The notes under the pieces are model-generated. The model was given only the letters and a program-made list of their open reading frames with translations, had not been told where the DNA came from and made no database searches. From positions 1,409 to 9,427 of the forward strand of contig DNOQ01000215.1 of assembly GCA_003501665.1 (NCBI GenBank): a DNA stretch of 8,019 nucleotides, written 5' to 3'. Below are positions 1 through 6,142 of the stretch, piece after piece. Source of the stretch: Bacteroidales bacterium. Its GTDB lineage: Bacteria; Bacteroidota; Bacteroidia; Bacteroidales; VadinHA17. The position numbers and the translations under genes are program-made. The first letter of the stretch is position 1, and every line of letters begins with the position of its first letter.

Positions 1-77
1 GATTCTTCCTGGGCTGAGAGATTTCCCGGAAGAAGAATTAATAAAAGAAATATTGATTTTAAGGTTATTTTTTCCAT
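1..77 (-). CDS. 5' end of a second exported protein, cut by the window edge
   Basis: Reading the minus strand from an ATG at 77-75 gives 25 complete codons plus two bases of a serine codon before the window ends. The peptide begins MEKITLKSIFLLLILL and continues PGNLSAQEES. This is a good Sec signal peptide: a lysine-bearing N-terminus, a leucine/isoleucine core and a likely signal peptidase I site after LSA. A clean AGGAG (complement of 85-89) sits 7 bases before the ATG, and the start lies 27 bases after the stop of the M14-like gene, so the two are probably one transcript. The mature protein is outside the window, so the function is unknown. The end of the signal peptide (PGNLSA) resembles that of the upstream M14-like protein (PGNAGA), which weakly hints at a paralogue. 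Confidence 0.65.
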   Translation of the reverse strand, partial: MEKITLKSIFLLLILLPGNLSAQEE

Positions 78-84
78 GATTGAT

Positions 85-89
85 CTCCT
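85..89 (-). promoter_or_regulatory. Strong Shine-Dalgarno site (AGGAG) that fixes the start at 77
   Basis: The plus strand reads CTCCT, giving AGGAG on the minus strand with 7-base spacing to the ATG. It is the only canonical Shine-Dalgarno site seen in this window; most other starts here have weak or no such sequence. It supports treating the short 5' reading frame at the left edge as a real gene. Confidence 0.6.
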
Positions 90-104
90 GAACAGGGTTT
101 ATTA

Positions 105-1859
105 TTATTTCAATTCGACGGATTTGGTTATTATTCCTGTATTAACTGCTCCTGCAGTTATCCTTACAGTTCCTTTGCCCATTATCAGCCAGCTGAATTC
201 AGCCGATTCATCTCCTTCAAGTCTTTGAATTCTCTGTACTTTCTGTCCGCTCAGGAATTTCTGATTTTTCCCGGTTTCGAGGCTGATCCTCATTATCCTT
301 GTCCACAGGTTTCTTTCTCCGGCTGCTGTGCATGTGGCAAATATTCCTTTATTATGGACCTTCAGTGACAGCCGGTAGATATTCTCTCCCTGATCCTCTG
401 TTTTAATATCAAGGAATTCCAGTTCGGGATGCATCGCGGCCACTTCGATTATGAATTTTGAATTTTTTGTGATAAGATCTTCGAGCATTTCAGCCGGAGG
501 ATTGATGGTTGCAAAGGGTTTAATCCCGCCAACTTCGACATTCTTGCCGGGAAAATCAGGGTGTTTCATTTCTGTCCATGGAACAAATACATCCTCAATT
601 TTATTTTCTTCGGCAAATTTCAGGAATGCCACATCCGGGTTTTTATCGCGTTCCACCGGGAACCACCATGCAGGTGTGCTGAAACTATAACGGCCATAAT
701 GAAAATATGACCAGTCCGTGAAATTGCCGGGGGATGATTTTGTAACGGGAGAGCCCTTCATGCCTGCTATCTCCCGGTATTTGTCTGATACCAGTTTATT
801 GATTGTTTCATCGGGTTTGAGTACGCTGGTTATCCGTCTGTCCTGGTTCATCATCATTCGCGTTGATCCTGTTCCTGAAGCAGGAGACTGGCCCTGCATG
901 GGGAATGATCCCCTGGCCCCGGCCTGTCCCTGAAACTGAGCCGGTTCCTGTATTGCGGCCGGCGAGGGAGATGCAGTTCCTCCCGCCCTGTCGTTTCCGG
1001 GTCGGGCAGGTTGATTCAGGTTATCCTGGGGGCCGAAAGCAAAAGTTGCATAAATATTGAAATGATCAAAAAAGAAATCGAGAACAGCTCTGGATTCTGG
1101 TTCAGAAACAGCATGAAGCCCGGCGTTCAATCCGAATTCCTCATAATTGTATGTAAGATTTCTGTTAAAATTAACTCCCCCCGGGCCATCCTCATTGAAC
1201 AAACCATCTTTATCATTGTCGATACCTTCCGGATAGATATGGTATGAACCTGTCTGACCTTTTGAAAGGTCCGCTTCGACCATTATTCTTTCGTCATCCA
1301 GGCTCATTGTGAATTTTCCTGCCGGGTCAGCCACTCTGATCAGTGTTATCACCCCGTCGTTATTAAGATCCTCAAAGGGATCCTCATCAGTAACAAAGTC
1401 CCTGTCATCATCCACCGGTCTTGAATTTACGTTCCTTTCATACCTTGGCTGACCGAAAAACTGTTCAGATCCATCAGGGCTTGCATCGGGGATCACATAA
1501 AAGGTGACTTTGTCGAGGAGTTTCCTTATTTCGGAAGTACCGGAGCTTTTTAACAGATATTCCGCAAATCCGAGGGCCAGTTCCCTTCCAAGAAGATGGC
1601 TCCCTTCAATACCGCCAAGCACGGCAATCCCGGGTTTGTTATCCATTTCCCCGGTACCGATGGTCAAAACAATTATATCTTTTCCGCCGTGACTCTTCCC
1701 AAGTGATTTTACCGTACACAGGGAACGATATTCCCTGCCGAGTGCCTCTGCTTTCCCAACCATGGCTTTGTAATCGTTATATTTGTTCAGGGCTCCGGCA
1801 TTACCGGGGAAAATGAACCAGATAATGGTAATAACAGAAATTTTTACAAAAATCTTCAT
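105..1859 (-). CDS. Secreted M14 carboxypeptidase-fold protein with degenerate active site
   Basis: 584 residues. A Sec signal peptide spans about residues 1-23 (hydrophobic core ISVITIIWFIF, likely cleavage near AGA). The M14 fold is recognised from PDASPDG (124-130), the substrate-binding-like NRN (232-234) and SEPESR (252-257). Inserted acidic loops DLNNDGVI (164-171) and DNDKDG (214-219) look like calcium-binding loops. A Gly/Pro/Gln/Ala-rich insert covers about 283-340, and residues from about 440 to 584 look like a C-terminal beta-sandwich. M14 enzymes normally bind zinc through HxxE plus a later His and use a C-terminal Glu. Here the first motif reads ExxH (E85-G-S-H88), the later His position reads TFAFG (272-276), and the catalytic region reads STPAWW (394-399) with no Glu. 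Carboxypeptidase activity is therefore doubtful. It may be a pseudo-enzyme, a binding protein or a subfamily with altered chemistry. It is probably transcribed together with the exported protein downstream. Confidence 0.85.
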   Translation of the reverse strand: MKIFVKISVITIIWFIFPGNAGALNKYNDYKAMVGKAEALGREYRSLCTVKSLGKSHGGKDIIVLTIGTGEMDNKPGIAVLGGIEGSHLLGRELALGFAEYLLKSSGTSEIRKLLDKVTFYVIPDASPDGSEQFFGQPRYERNVNSRPVDDDRDFVTDEDPFEDLNNDGVITLIRVADPAGKFTMSLDDERIMVEADLSKGQTGSYHIYPEGIDNDKDGLFNEDGPGGVNFNRNLTYNYEEFGLNAGLHAVSEPESRAVLDFFFDHFNIYATFAFGPQDNLNQPARPGNDRAGGTASPSPAAIQEPAQFQGQAGARGSFPMQGQSPASGTGSTRMMMNQDRRITSVLKPDETINKLVSDKYREIAGMKGSPVTKSSPGNFTDWSYFHYGRYSFSTPAWWFPVERDKNPDVAFLKFAEENKIEDVFVPWTEMKHPDFPGKNVEVGGIKPFATINPPAEMLEDLITKNSKFIIEVAAMHPELEFLDIKTEDQGENIYRLSLKVHNKGIFATCTAAGERNLWTRIMRISLETGKNQKFLSGQKVQRIQRLEGDESAEFSWLIMGKGTVRITAGAVNTGIITKSVELK

Positions 1860-1975
1860 ATTTTGGGATTTAAGTTATCTGTGAATTCAATCTACTTAAA
1901 TATCTGCCGGATAATATCAGAGATCTCAATTGATAAAAATGATGCATGTGACCGGTTGAATTTTTCATTTGCTGC

Positions 1976-2068
1976 ATGAAGGCAGATAGTTTGAAGAGGC
2001 TAAAATTAACGGTTATTATTTTATTTGCAACACTAAACCTTTTATTGTCTTATATGTTAAATTTGTAG
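1976..2068 (+). CDS. Possible 30-residue hydrophobic leader peptide upstream of znuA
   Basis: An ATG at 1976 opens 30 codons ending in TAG at 2066-2068. The product starts MKADSLKRLK and continues with a hydrophobic run, LTVIILFATLNLLLSY, typical of a small membrane peptide or a signal peptide. No good Shine-Dalgarno site precedes it. The stop codon lies inside the 5' arm of the hairpin at 2065-2086 that covers the znuA ribosome-binding site, which is the geometry expected of a translation-coupled leader. It may equally be a chance ORF or a gene remnant in AT-rich intergenic DNA, and a promoter candidate at 2058-2065 would start transcription downstream of it. Confidence 0.25.
   Translation: MKADSLKRLKLTVIILFATLNLLLSYMLNL
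2058..2065 (+). promoter_or_regulatory. Candidate Bacteroidota -7 element for the znuACB-lpdA run
   Basis: TAAATTTG matches the Bacteroidota -7 consensus TAnnTTTG exactly and lies 22 bases before the znuA start. The partner -33 element (TTTG) is not found at the usual distance; the nearest upstream TTTG (2024-2027) is about 30 bases away, which is too far. The call therefore rests on one element only. A start here would give a 5' leader of roughly 15-20 bases. Confidence 0.3.
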
Positions 2069-2086
2069 CCTGCCTTTTGCAGGTAC
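2065..2086 (+). promoter_or_regulatory. Hairpin/inverted repeat covering the znuA ribosome-binding site
   Basis: GTA-g-CCTGC (2065-2073) pairs with GCAGG-TAC (2079-2086) around a CTTTT loop: eight base pairs with a single bulged G at 2068. The 3' arm contains AGG (2081-2083), the only Shine-Dalgarno-like bases before the tandem ATGs at 2088 and 2091. In RNA this could mask the ribosome-binding site; in DNA it could be an operator for a dimeric repressor. It does not resemble a Fur or Zur box that I recognise. Confidence 0.4.
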
Positions 2087-2087
2087 G

Positions 2088-2969
2088 ATGATGAGAAAAT
2101 CTTTATTCATTCTGACTCTTCTGTTTTTATATTCATGTAACCAGAGATCAATCCACTCAGGCAGGCAGACCATAACTGTAACCATCGCGCCATACAGTTT
2201 TTTTATAAGGGAAATTGCAGGTGATGATTTCAGGATTAATATCATGGTACCATCGGGTTCAAATCCTCATATATATGAACCTTATCCCCGGCAGATAGCT
2301 GGTTTGAGGGAATCGGCAGCCTATATCACAAATGGATTTCTTGGTGTGGAAATGTCATGGATGGACAGGTTTAAAGAGATCAACCGAACCATGAAAATAG
2401 TATCGGTCGGGGAGAAAATAGAACCGATAGCATCAGCTCATGTGCACGAAGATGAGAGTGATCATGATGAAGCAGTTGATCCGCATTACTGGATCTCACC
2501 AAAATGTGCAATTATCATTGCACGGTCGGTAATGGATCTTGTCGGTGAGCTTAATCCCGGTAAAAGGGATAATTATGAAGAAAATTATGAAGATCTGGTA
2601 CAAAAGATAAATGATATTGACAGGAAAGCGAAGACTCTCTTTGCCGGGCTAAAGGAGAGGTCGTTCATGATATATCATCCCAATCTTGCCTATCTTGCAC
2701 GCGATTACGGGCTTGTGGAGATCCCGGTCGAATTTGAAGGCAAGGAACCGCCTCCGTCACGTCTGCGGGAACTTATTGATATTGCGGAAAGGGAGAATAT
2801 TAATACAATATTTGTTCAGAAAGAATTCGACACCAGAAATGCAAAGACTATTGCCGATGAGGTTGGTGCTGAAATAAAAGTAATTGATCCACTGTCGGAG
2901 GAATGGCTGGACTCGACAGAGGATATTATAAATGGTTTGTATTTAAGTTTATCCGGGAACGAGAAATAA
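2088..2969 (+). CDS. znuA: Zinc/manganese ABC transporter substrate-binding lipoprotein (ZnuA/TroA family)
   Basis: This 293-residue protein captures a divalent metal in the periplasm and hands it to the ABC permease encoded downstream. The N-terminus is a lipoprotein signal ending in LYSC (Cys17), so the mature protein is probably membrane-anchored. The family's four metal ligands can be placed at H61 (SNPHIYEP), H133 (DPHYWISP), H197 (IYHPNL) and D267 (VIDPLS). A short His/Asp/Glu-rich loop before H133 (about 118-133) is the kind seen in zinc-specific members, so zinc is favoured, but manganese or iron cannot be excluded from sequence. Two tandem ATGs (2088, 2091) are possible starts; the second has better spacing (7 bases) to the weak AGG. 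It is the first gene of a tight run with the ATPase, permease and lpdA. Expression may be controlled by the leader hairpin described at 2065-2086. Confidence 0.93.
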   Translation: MMRKSLFILTLLFLYSCNQRSIHSGRQTITVTIAPYSFFIREIAGDDFRINIMVPSGSNPHIYEPYPRQIAGLRESAAYITNGFLGVEMSWMDRFKEINRTMKIVSVGEKIEPIASAHVHEDESDHDEAVDPHYWISPKCAIIIARSVMDLVGELNPGKRDNYEENYEDLVQKINDIDRKAKTLFAGLKERSFMIYHPNLAYLARDYGLVEIPVEFEGKEPPPSRLRELIDIAERENINTIFVQKEFDTRNAKTIADEVGAEIKVIDPLSEEWLDSTEDIINGLYLSLSGNEK

Positions 2970-2978
2970 TATGCATTT

Positions 2979-3725
2979 ATGGATTTAATATTTGAAATGA
3001 ATTCTTTATCAGCCTCTTATGGCACAAACACCGTGCTTGAAAATGTCAGTTTCAGAGTAAATGAGAATGATTTTATCGGCGTTATAGGTCCAAACGGAGG
3101 AGGGAAAACTACATTGCTAAAAGTTATTCTCGGGCTGATAAAGCCTTCCGCCGGAAGTATATTTTTTAATTCCCGCCTGCAGGATAGCGAAAAGATTGGT
3201 TATCTTCCCCAGATATCTACAGGAGATGTGGATTACCCTGTCAGTGTGACTGATGTGATCCTGTCGGGGATGATGATAAGAAAAAGGATTATTACCAGAA
3301 TGTCGGCAGATGACAGGAAAAAAGCCGGAAAGATTATTGAAGAGCTTGGGCTTTCGGGTCTCGAAAAAGCTTCACTGAACGAACTTTCAGGCGGACAGCT
3401 GCAGCGTGTTCTGCTGGGAAGAGCAATTATTGGGGATCCTAAACTGCTGTTGCTTGATGAACCGGGGAATTTTGTCGATTCGACATTTGAGATTGATTTT
3501 TACGGGAAACTCAAAGAGCTGAATAACAAGATGTCAATCTTAATGGTTTCGCATGATATCGGAATGATCTCCTCACATGTGAGATCATTTGCATGTGTAA
3601 ACAGGAAACTCCGCTATCATCCTTCATCAGAGATAACCAATGAACAACTTCTCGCGTATGGGTGTCCGATCCAGCTTATAACTCATGGAGATGTACCTCA
3701 TACTGTATTAAAACAACATAACTGA
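2979..3725 (+). CDS. znuC: Metal ABC transporter ATP-binding protein (ZnuC-like)
   Basis: A 248-residue cytoplasmic ATPase that powers metal import through the permease encoded next. All nucleotide-binding elements are present in order: Walker A GPNGGGKT (37-44), Q-loop Gln78 (YLPQ), signature LSGGQ (136-140), Walker B LLLLDEP with D160/E161, D-loop FVDS and switch His192 (MVSHD). The residue after DEP is Gly, where Thr is common, which is probably harmless. The C-terminal tail YGCPIQLITHGDVPHTVL (from 227) resembles the tail seen in zinc-type ABC ATPases. The start lies 9 bases after the znuA stop with little Shine-Dalgarno signal, and its own TGA is followed directly by the GTG of the permease. 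The metal is inferred from the partner proteins. Confidence 0.94.
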   Translation: MDLIFEMNSLSASYGTNTVLENVSFRVNENDFIGVIGPNGGGKTTLLKVILGLIKPSAGSIFFNSRLQDSEKIGYLPQISTGDVDYPVSVTDVILSGMMIRKRIITRMSADDRKKAGKIIEELGLSGLEKASLNELSGGQLQRVLLGRAIIGDPKLLLLDEPGNFVDSTFEIDFYGKLKELNNKMSILMVSHDIGMISSHVRSFACVNRKLRYHPSSEITNEQLLAYGCPIQLITHGDVPHTVLKQHN

Positions 3726-4592
3726 GTGGAAGGAACTATTTTTCAATATGATTTTATCGTAAAAGGCCTGCTGGGAGCAGTATTTGCGAGCATTACTGCC
3801 GGATTTACAGGCACATATATTGTTACAAGAAAAATGGTTTTTCTGAGCGGGGGAATTACGCATGCCTCATTCGGAGGAATAGGAATAGGTTATTATGCCG
3901 GATTCAATCCTGTGGCGGGCGCTGCAATTTTCGGAGTATTATCAGCACTTGGAATTGAATATCTGTCAATTCACCATAAAATACGCGAAGATTCTGCCAT
4001 AGGTATTCTTTGGGCCTTCGGAATGGCTATCGGGATAATTTTCATTTATCTCACACCTGGTTATTCACCGAACCTTATGAGTTACCTTTTCGGTAGTATC
4101 CTCACCGTTACTAATGCCGATATAATTGCACTGGGGATAATGTCACTCATACTTTTTATCTATTTCGGGGCATTCTACAGAACAATACTTTATACATCTT
4201 TTGATGAATCTTTTGCACGTACCTACTCTTCCTCTGTTGATATTTTCAAATATGTCACAACATCTCTCATTGCACTGACTATTGTACTGAATATCAGGAT
4301 GGCCGGAGTGATACTGGTGCTTTCCCTTCTTACAATCCCGCCAAACATTGCAATGCTGTTCACACGAATCTATTCAAGGATAATACTCCTTTCGGTCATT
4401 ACAGGATTCATGGGCACAACATGTGGATACATTATCTCATATTTTGCAGGTATTCCGGTGGGAGCAACAATAATATTCACACTTGTCATTACCTGGATCA
4501 TTATAAAAGGATTTTTTTTACTCAGGAACCAATTTGCACGGAAACAAACCAGGCTGCTTTTAAATCAATACGAAATACGCGAAACCAAATAA
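3726..4592 (+). CDS. znuB: Metal ABC transporter permease (ABC-3 family, ZnuB-like)
   Basis: A 288-residue inner-membrane permease forming the channel for the metal delivered by the ZnuA-like lipoprotein. It is almost entirely hydrophobic, with about seven to nine membrane segments, and carries the ABC-3 hallmark SGGITHASFGG (41-51), the equivalent of the conserved SHA...G region, and a late conserved stretch LLTIPPNIAM (201-210). Length is normal for the family. The start is GTG at 3726, directly abutting the TGA of the ATPase gene (TGAGTG), so translation is probably coupled. The next in-frame ATG (residue 37) would remove the first membrane helix and can be dismissed. The C-terminal tail is short, basic and cytoplasmic (about 267-288). 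Confidence 0.93.
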   Translation: MEGTIFQYDFIVKGLLGAVFASITAGFTGTYIVTRKMVFLSGGITHASFGGIGIGYYAGFNPVAGAAIFGVLSALGIEYLSIHHKIREDSAIGILWAFGMAIGIIFIYLTPGYSPNLMSYLFGSILTVTNADIIALGIMSLILFIYFGAFYRTILYTSFDESFARTYSSSVDIFKYVTTSLIALTIVLNIRMAGVILVLSLLTIPPNIAMLFTRIYSRIILLSVITGFMGTTCGYIISYFAGIPVGATIIFTLVITWIIIKGFFLLRNQFARKQTRLLLNQYEIRETK

Positions 4593-4604
4593 AATACACA
4601 AGAT

Positions 4605-5996
4605 ATGGATTATGATCTTATAATAATCGGAAGCGGGCCCGGAGGGTATGTTGCTGCAATCAGGGCTTCTCAGCTGAAAATGAAAGTCGCGGTTGTGGAA
4701 AATGCCGAGATAGGAGGTATATGTCTTAACTGGGGATGTATTCCCACAAAATCGCTGTTGAAAAGTGCACAGGTATTCGAATACCTCAGTCACGCTTCTG
4801 AATATGGAATTTCGGTATCAGGTGAAGTAAAGCCTGATTTTGAGGCCATCATTGCGCGAAGCCGCGGTGTGGCAGAAGGAATGAGCAAGGGGGTACAATT
4901 CCTTTTCAAAAAAAACAATATCATTCTTATAAAAGGATATGGAAGAATTTCAGGCAAGAACAGTGTTGAGGTTGAGGATGTTCAAGGCATCAAAACGACT
5001 TTAAGCGGAAGACATATTATCCTTGCAACAGGAGCCAGATCCAAAGAGCTGCCTGATCTGAAACAGGACGGGGAAAAAATAATAGGTTACAGGGAGGCAA
5101 TGACACTTCGGGAACAGCCAAAATCGATGGTTGTGGCAGGATCAGGAGCAATCGGTAGTGAATTTGCAAATTTTTTCCAGTCAATCGGAACAGAAGTGAC
5201 TTTGGTGGAATTCCTTCCGAGAATTGTTCCCAATGAGGATGAGGAGATCTCAAAACAGCTTGAACGCTCATTCAAAAAAATGAAAATGAAGGTAATGACA
5301 GGTTCATCGGTGGAATCGGTGGATACTACGGGTGAAAAATGTATTGTGACAATTAAAACACCAAAAGGGAAGGAGACAGTTGAAACGGATATAGTCCTTT
5401 CAGCCGTTGGTGTAACAGCTAATCTTACGGATATTGGCCTTGAAAATGCCGGGGTTAAGACAGAAAAGGATAAGATTGTTGTTGATGATTACTACAGAAC
5501 ATCTGTCGATGGTATTTATGCAATAGGCGACATTGTTCATGGACCCGCACTGGCACATGTAGCTTCGGCTGAGGGGATCGTCTGTGTTGAAAAAATTGCC
5601 GGTCTCGATACAGAACCACTTAACTATAATAATATTCCTGCATGTACATATACAAATCCTGAAATTGCATCAGTTGGTCTGACCGAACAGGCTGCCAGGG
5701 ATTCAGGGTATGAAATCAAAGTCGGTAAATTTCCATTCACTGCATCGGGTAAAGCAAGCGCTTCGGGAGCAAGAGAAGGTTTTATAAAGCTTATCTTTGA
5801 TTCAGCCTATGGTGAATTGCTCGGGGCTCACATGATAGGAGCCAATGTAACGGAAATGATATCTGAAATTGTTATTGCCAGAAAGCTTGAGACCACTGCT
5901 CATGAGATAATAAAAGCCGTTCACCCGCATCCCACTATGTCTGAAGCCATTATGGAGGCAGCTGCTGCAGCTTACGGGGAAGTTATACACCTTTGA
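4605..5996 (+). CDS. lpdA: Dihydrolipoyl dehydrogenase (E3)
   Basis: A 463-residue flavoprotein that reoxidises dihydrolipoamide with NAD+, serving 2-oxoacid dehydrogenase complexes or the glycine cleavage system. It contains the FAD motif GSGPGG (9-14), the redox disulfide GGICLNWGCIPTKS with C40 and C45, the NAD-binding GSGAIG (179-184) with E202 ending the second strand (favouring NAD over NADP), the second FAD motif YAIGDI (305-310), and the active-site HPHPTMSE with H442 and E447. Length is normal and nothing is missing. It starts 12 bases after the permease stop with no recognisable Shine-Dalgarno site, and so appears to be the last gene of the metal-uptake run. No E1, E2 or lipoyl-carrier gene is present in the window. 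Confidence 0.96.
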   Translation: MDYDLIIIGSGPGGYVAAIRASQLKMKVAVVENAEIGGICLNWGCIPTKSLLKSAQVFEYLSHASEYGISVSGEVKPDFEAIIARSRGVAEGMSKGVQFLFKKNNIILIKGYGRISGKNSVEVEDVQGIKTTLSGRHIILATGARSKELPDLKQDGEKIIGYREAMTLREQPKSMVVAGSGAIGSEFANFFQSIGTEVTLVEFLPRIVPNEDEEISKQLERSFKKMKMKVMTGSSVESVDTTGEKCIVTIKTPKGKETVETDIVLSAVGVTANLTDIGLENAGVKTEKDKIVVDDYYRTSVDGIYAIGDIVHGPALAHVASAEGIVCVEKIAGLDTEPLNYNNIPACTYTNPEIASVGLTEQAARDSGYEIKVGKFPFTASGKASASGAREGFIKLIFDSAYGELLGAHMIGANVTEMISEIVIARKLETTAHEIIKAVHPHPTMSEAIMEAAAAAYGEVIHL

Positions 5997-6038
5997 TCTG
6001 TAAAAGGGGGAAACAAAAATTTCTGTTAAAATAAGTGC

Positions 6039-6074
6039 GACGCAACCTTTAGCTGCGTTTTATCATCATTTTTT
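6039..6074 (+). terminator. Weak terminator-like hairpin after lpdA, or sigma-gene control motif
   Basis: ACGCA (6040-6044) pairs with TGCGT (6054-6058) around a 9-base loop, followed by TTTT and, after a short interruption, TTTTTT (6069-6074). The stem is short and the T-tract is broken, so termination would be inefficient. The loop contains GCAACCTTT, and AAC-containing -35 elements are common among ECF sigma promoters, so the same bases could instead belong to an autoregulated promoter of the sigma gene. No convincing matching -10 was identified. Confidence 0.3.
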
Positions 6075-6083
6075 AGGAAAATG

Positions 6084-6111
6084 TTGACTTTAAGACAATT
6101 TTTTTTAATAT
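6084..6111 (+). promoter_or_regulatory. Possible promoter for the sigma factor gene
   Basis: TTGACT (6084-6089) and TAATAT (6106-6111) are separated by 16 bases, a housekeeping-type arrangement, and lie about 30 bases before the TTG start. The Bacteroidota primary sigma factor usually prefers TTTG and TAnnTTTG, and the surroundings are very T-rich, so chance resemblance is quite possible. Confidence 0.25.
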
Positions 6112-6125
6112 TTTTATACTCTGTA

Positions 6126-6142
6126 CAAAGGTATCCACCTTG
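6126..6142 (+). promoter_or_regulatory. Hairpin enclosing the ribosome-binding site and TTG start of the sigma gene
   Basis: AAGGT (6128-6132) and ACCTT (6137-6141) form a five-base-pair stem with loop ATCC; C6126 can add a pair with G6142 by bulging one A. The AAAGG Shine-Dalgarno-like sequence (6127-6131) is in the 5' arm, and the TTG start (6140-6142) lies in the 3' arm. Both translation signals would be masked when folded, which could keep sigma synthesis low. The stem is short, so the effect is uncertain. Confidence 0.35.

Noticed and set aside
451..1247. Several plus-strand frames of 65-79 codons opposite the M14-like gene
   Set aside because: They lack recognisable motifs and lie fully antisense to a strong 584-residue coding sequence; they are frame shadows.
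1882..1927. Short perfect palindromes TGAATTCA (1882-1889) and GAGATCTC (1920-1927)
   Set aside because: Eight-base palindromes are expected by chance, and their spacing and sequence match no operator that I recognise.
1860..2087. Search for a Zur, Fur or MntR box, or a riboswitch, before the metal operon
   Set aside because: No recognisable metalloregulator box or conserved riboswitch core was found; only the 2065-2086 inverted repeat stands out.
3751..3836. Later ATG start for the permease instead of GTG at 3726
   Set aside because: The first in-frame ATG is codon 37 and would delete the first membrane helix; the GTG directly abuts the previous stop as expected for coupled translation.
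4560..4793. Minus-strand 77-codon frame across the znuB-lpdA junction
   Set aside because: It overlaps two well-supported genes and has no recognisable family features.
5017..5275. Two minus-strand frames opposite lpdA
   Set aside because: They are antisense to the NAD-binding region of a well-conserved enzyme, with no domain signal or start context.
6084..6120. TTGACT with TATACT (6115-6120) as a sigma-70 promoter
   Set aside because: The spacing is 25 bases, too long for a functional pair; TAATAT at 6106-6111 fits better.
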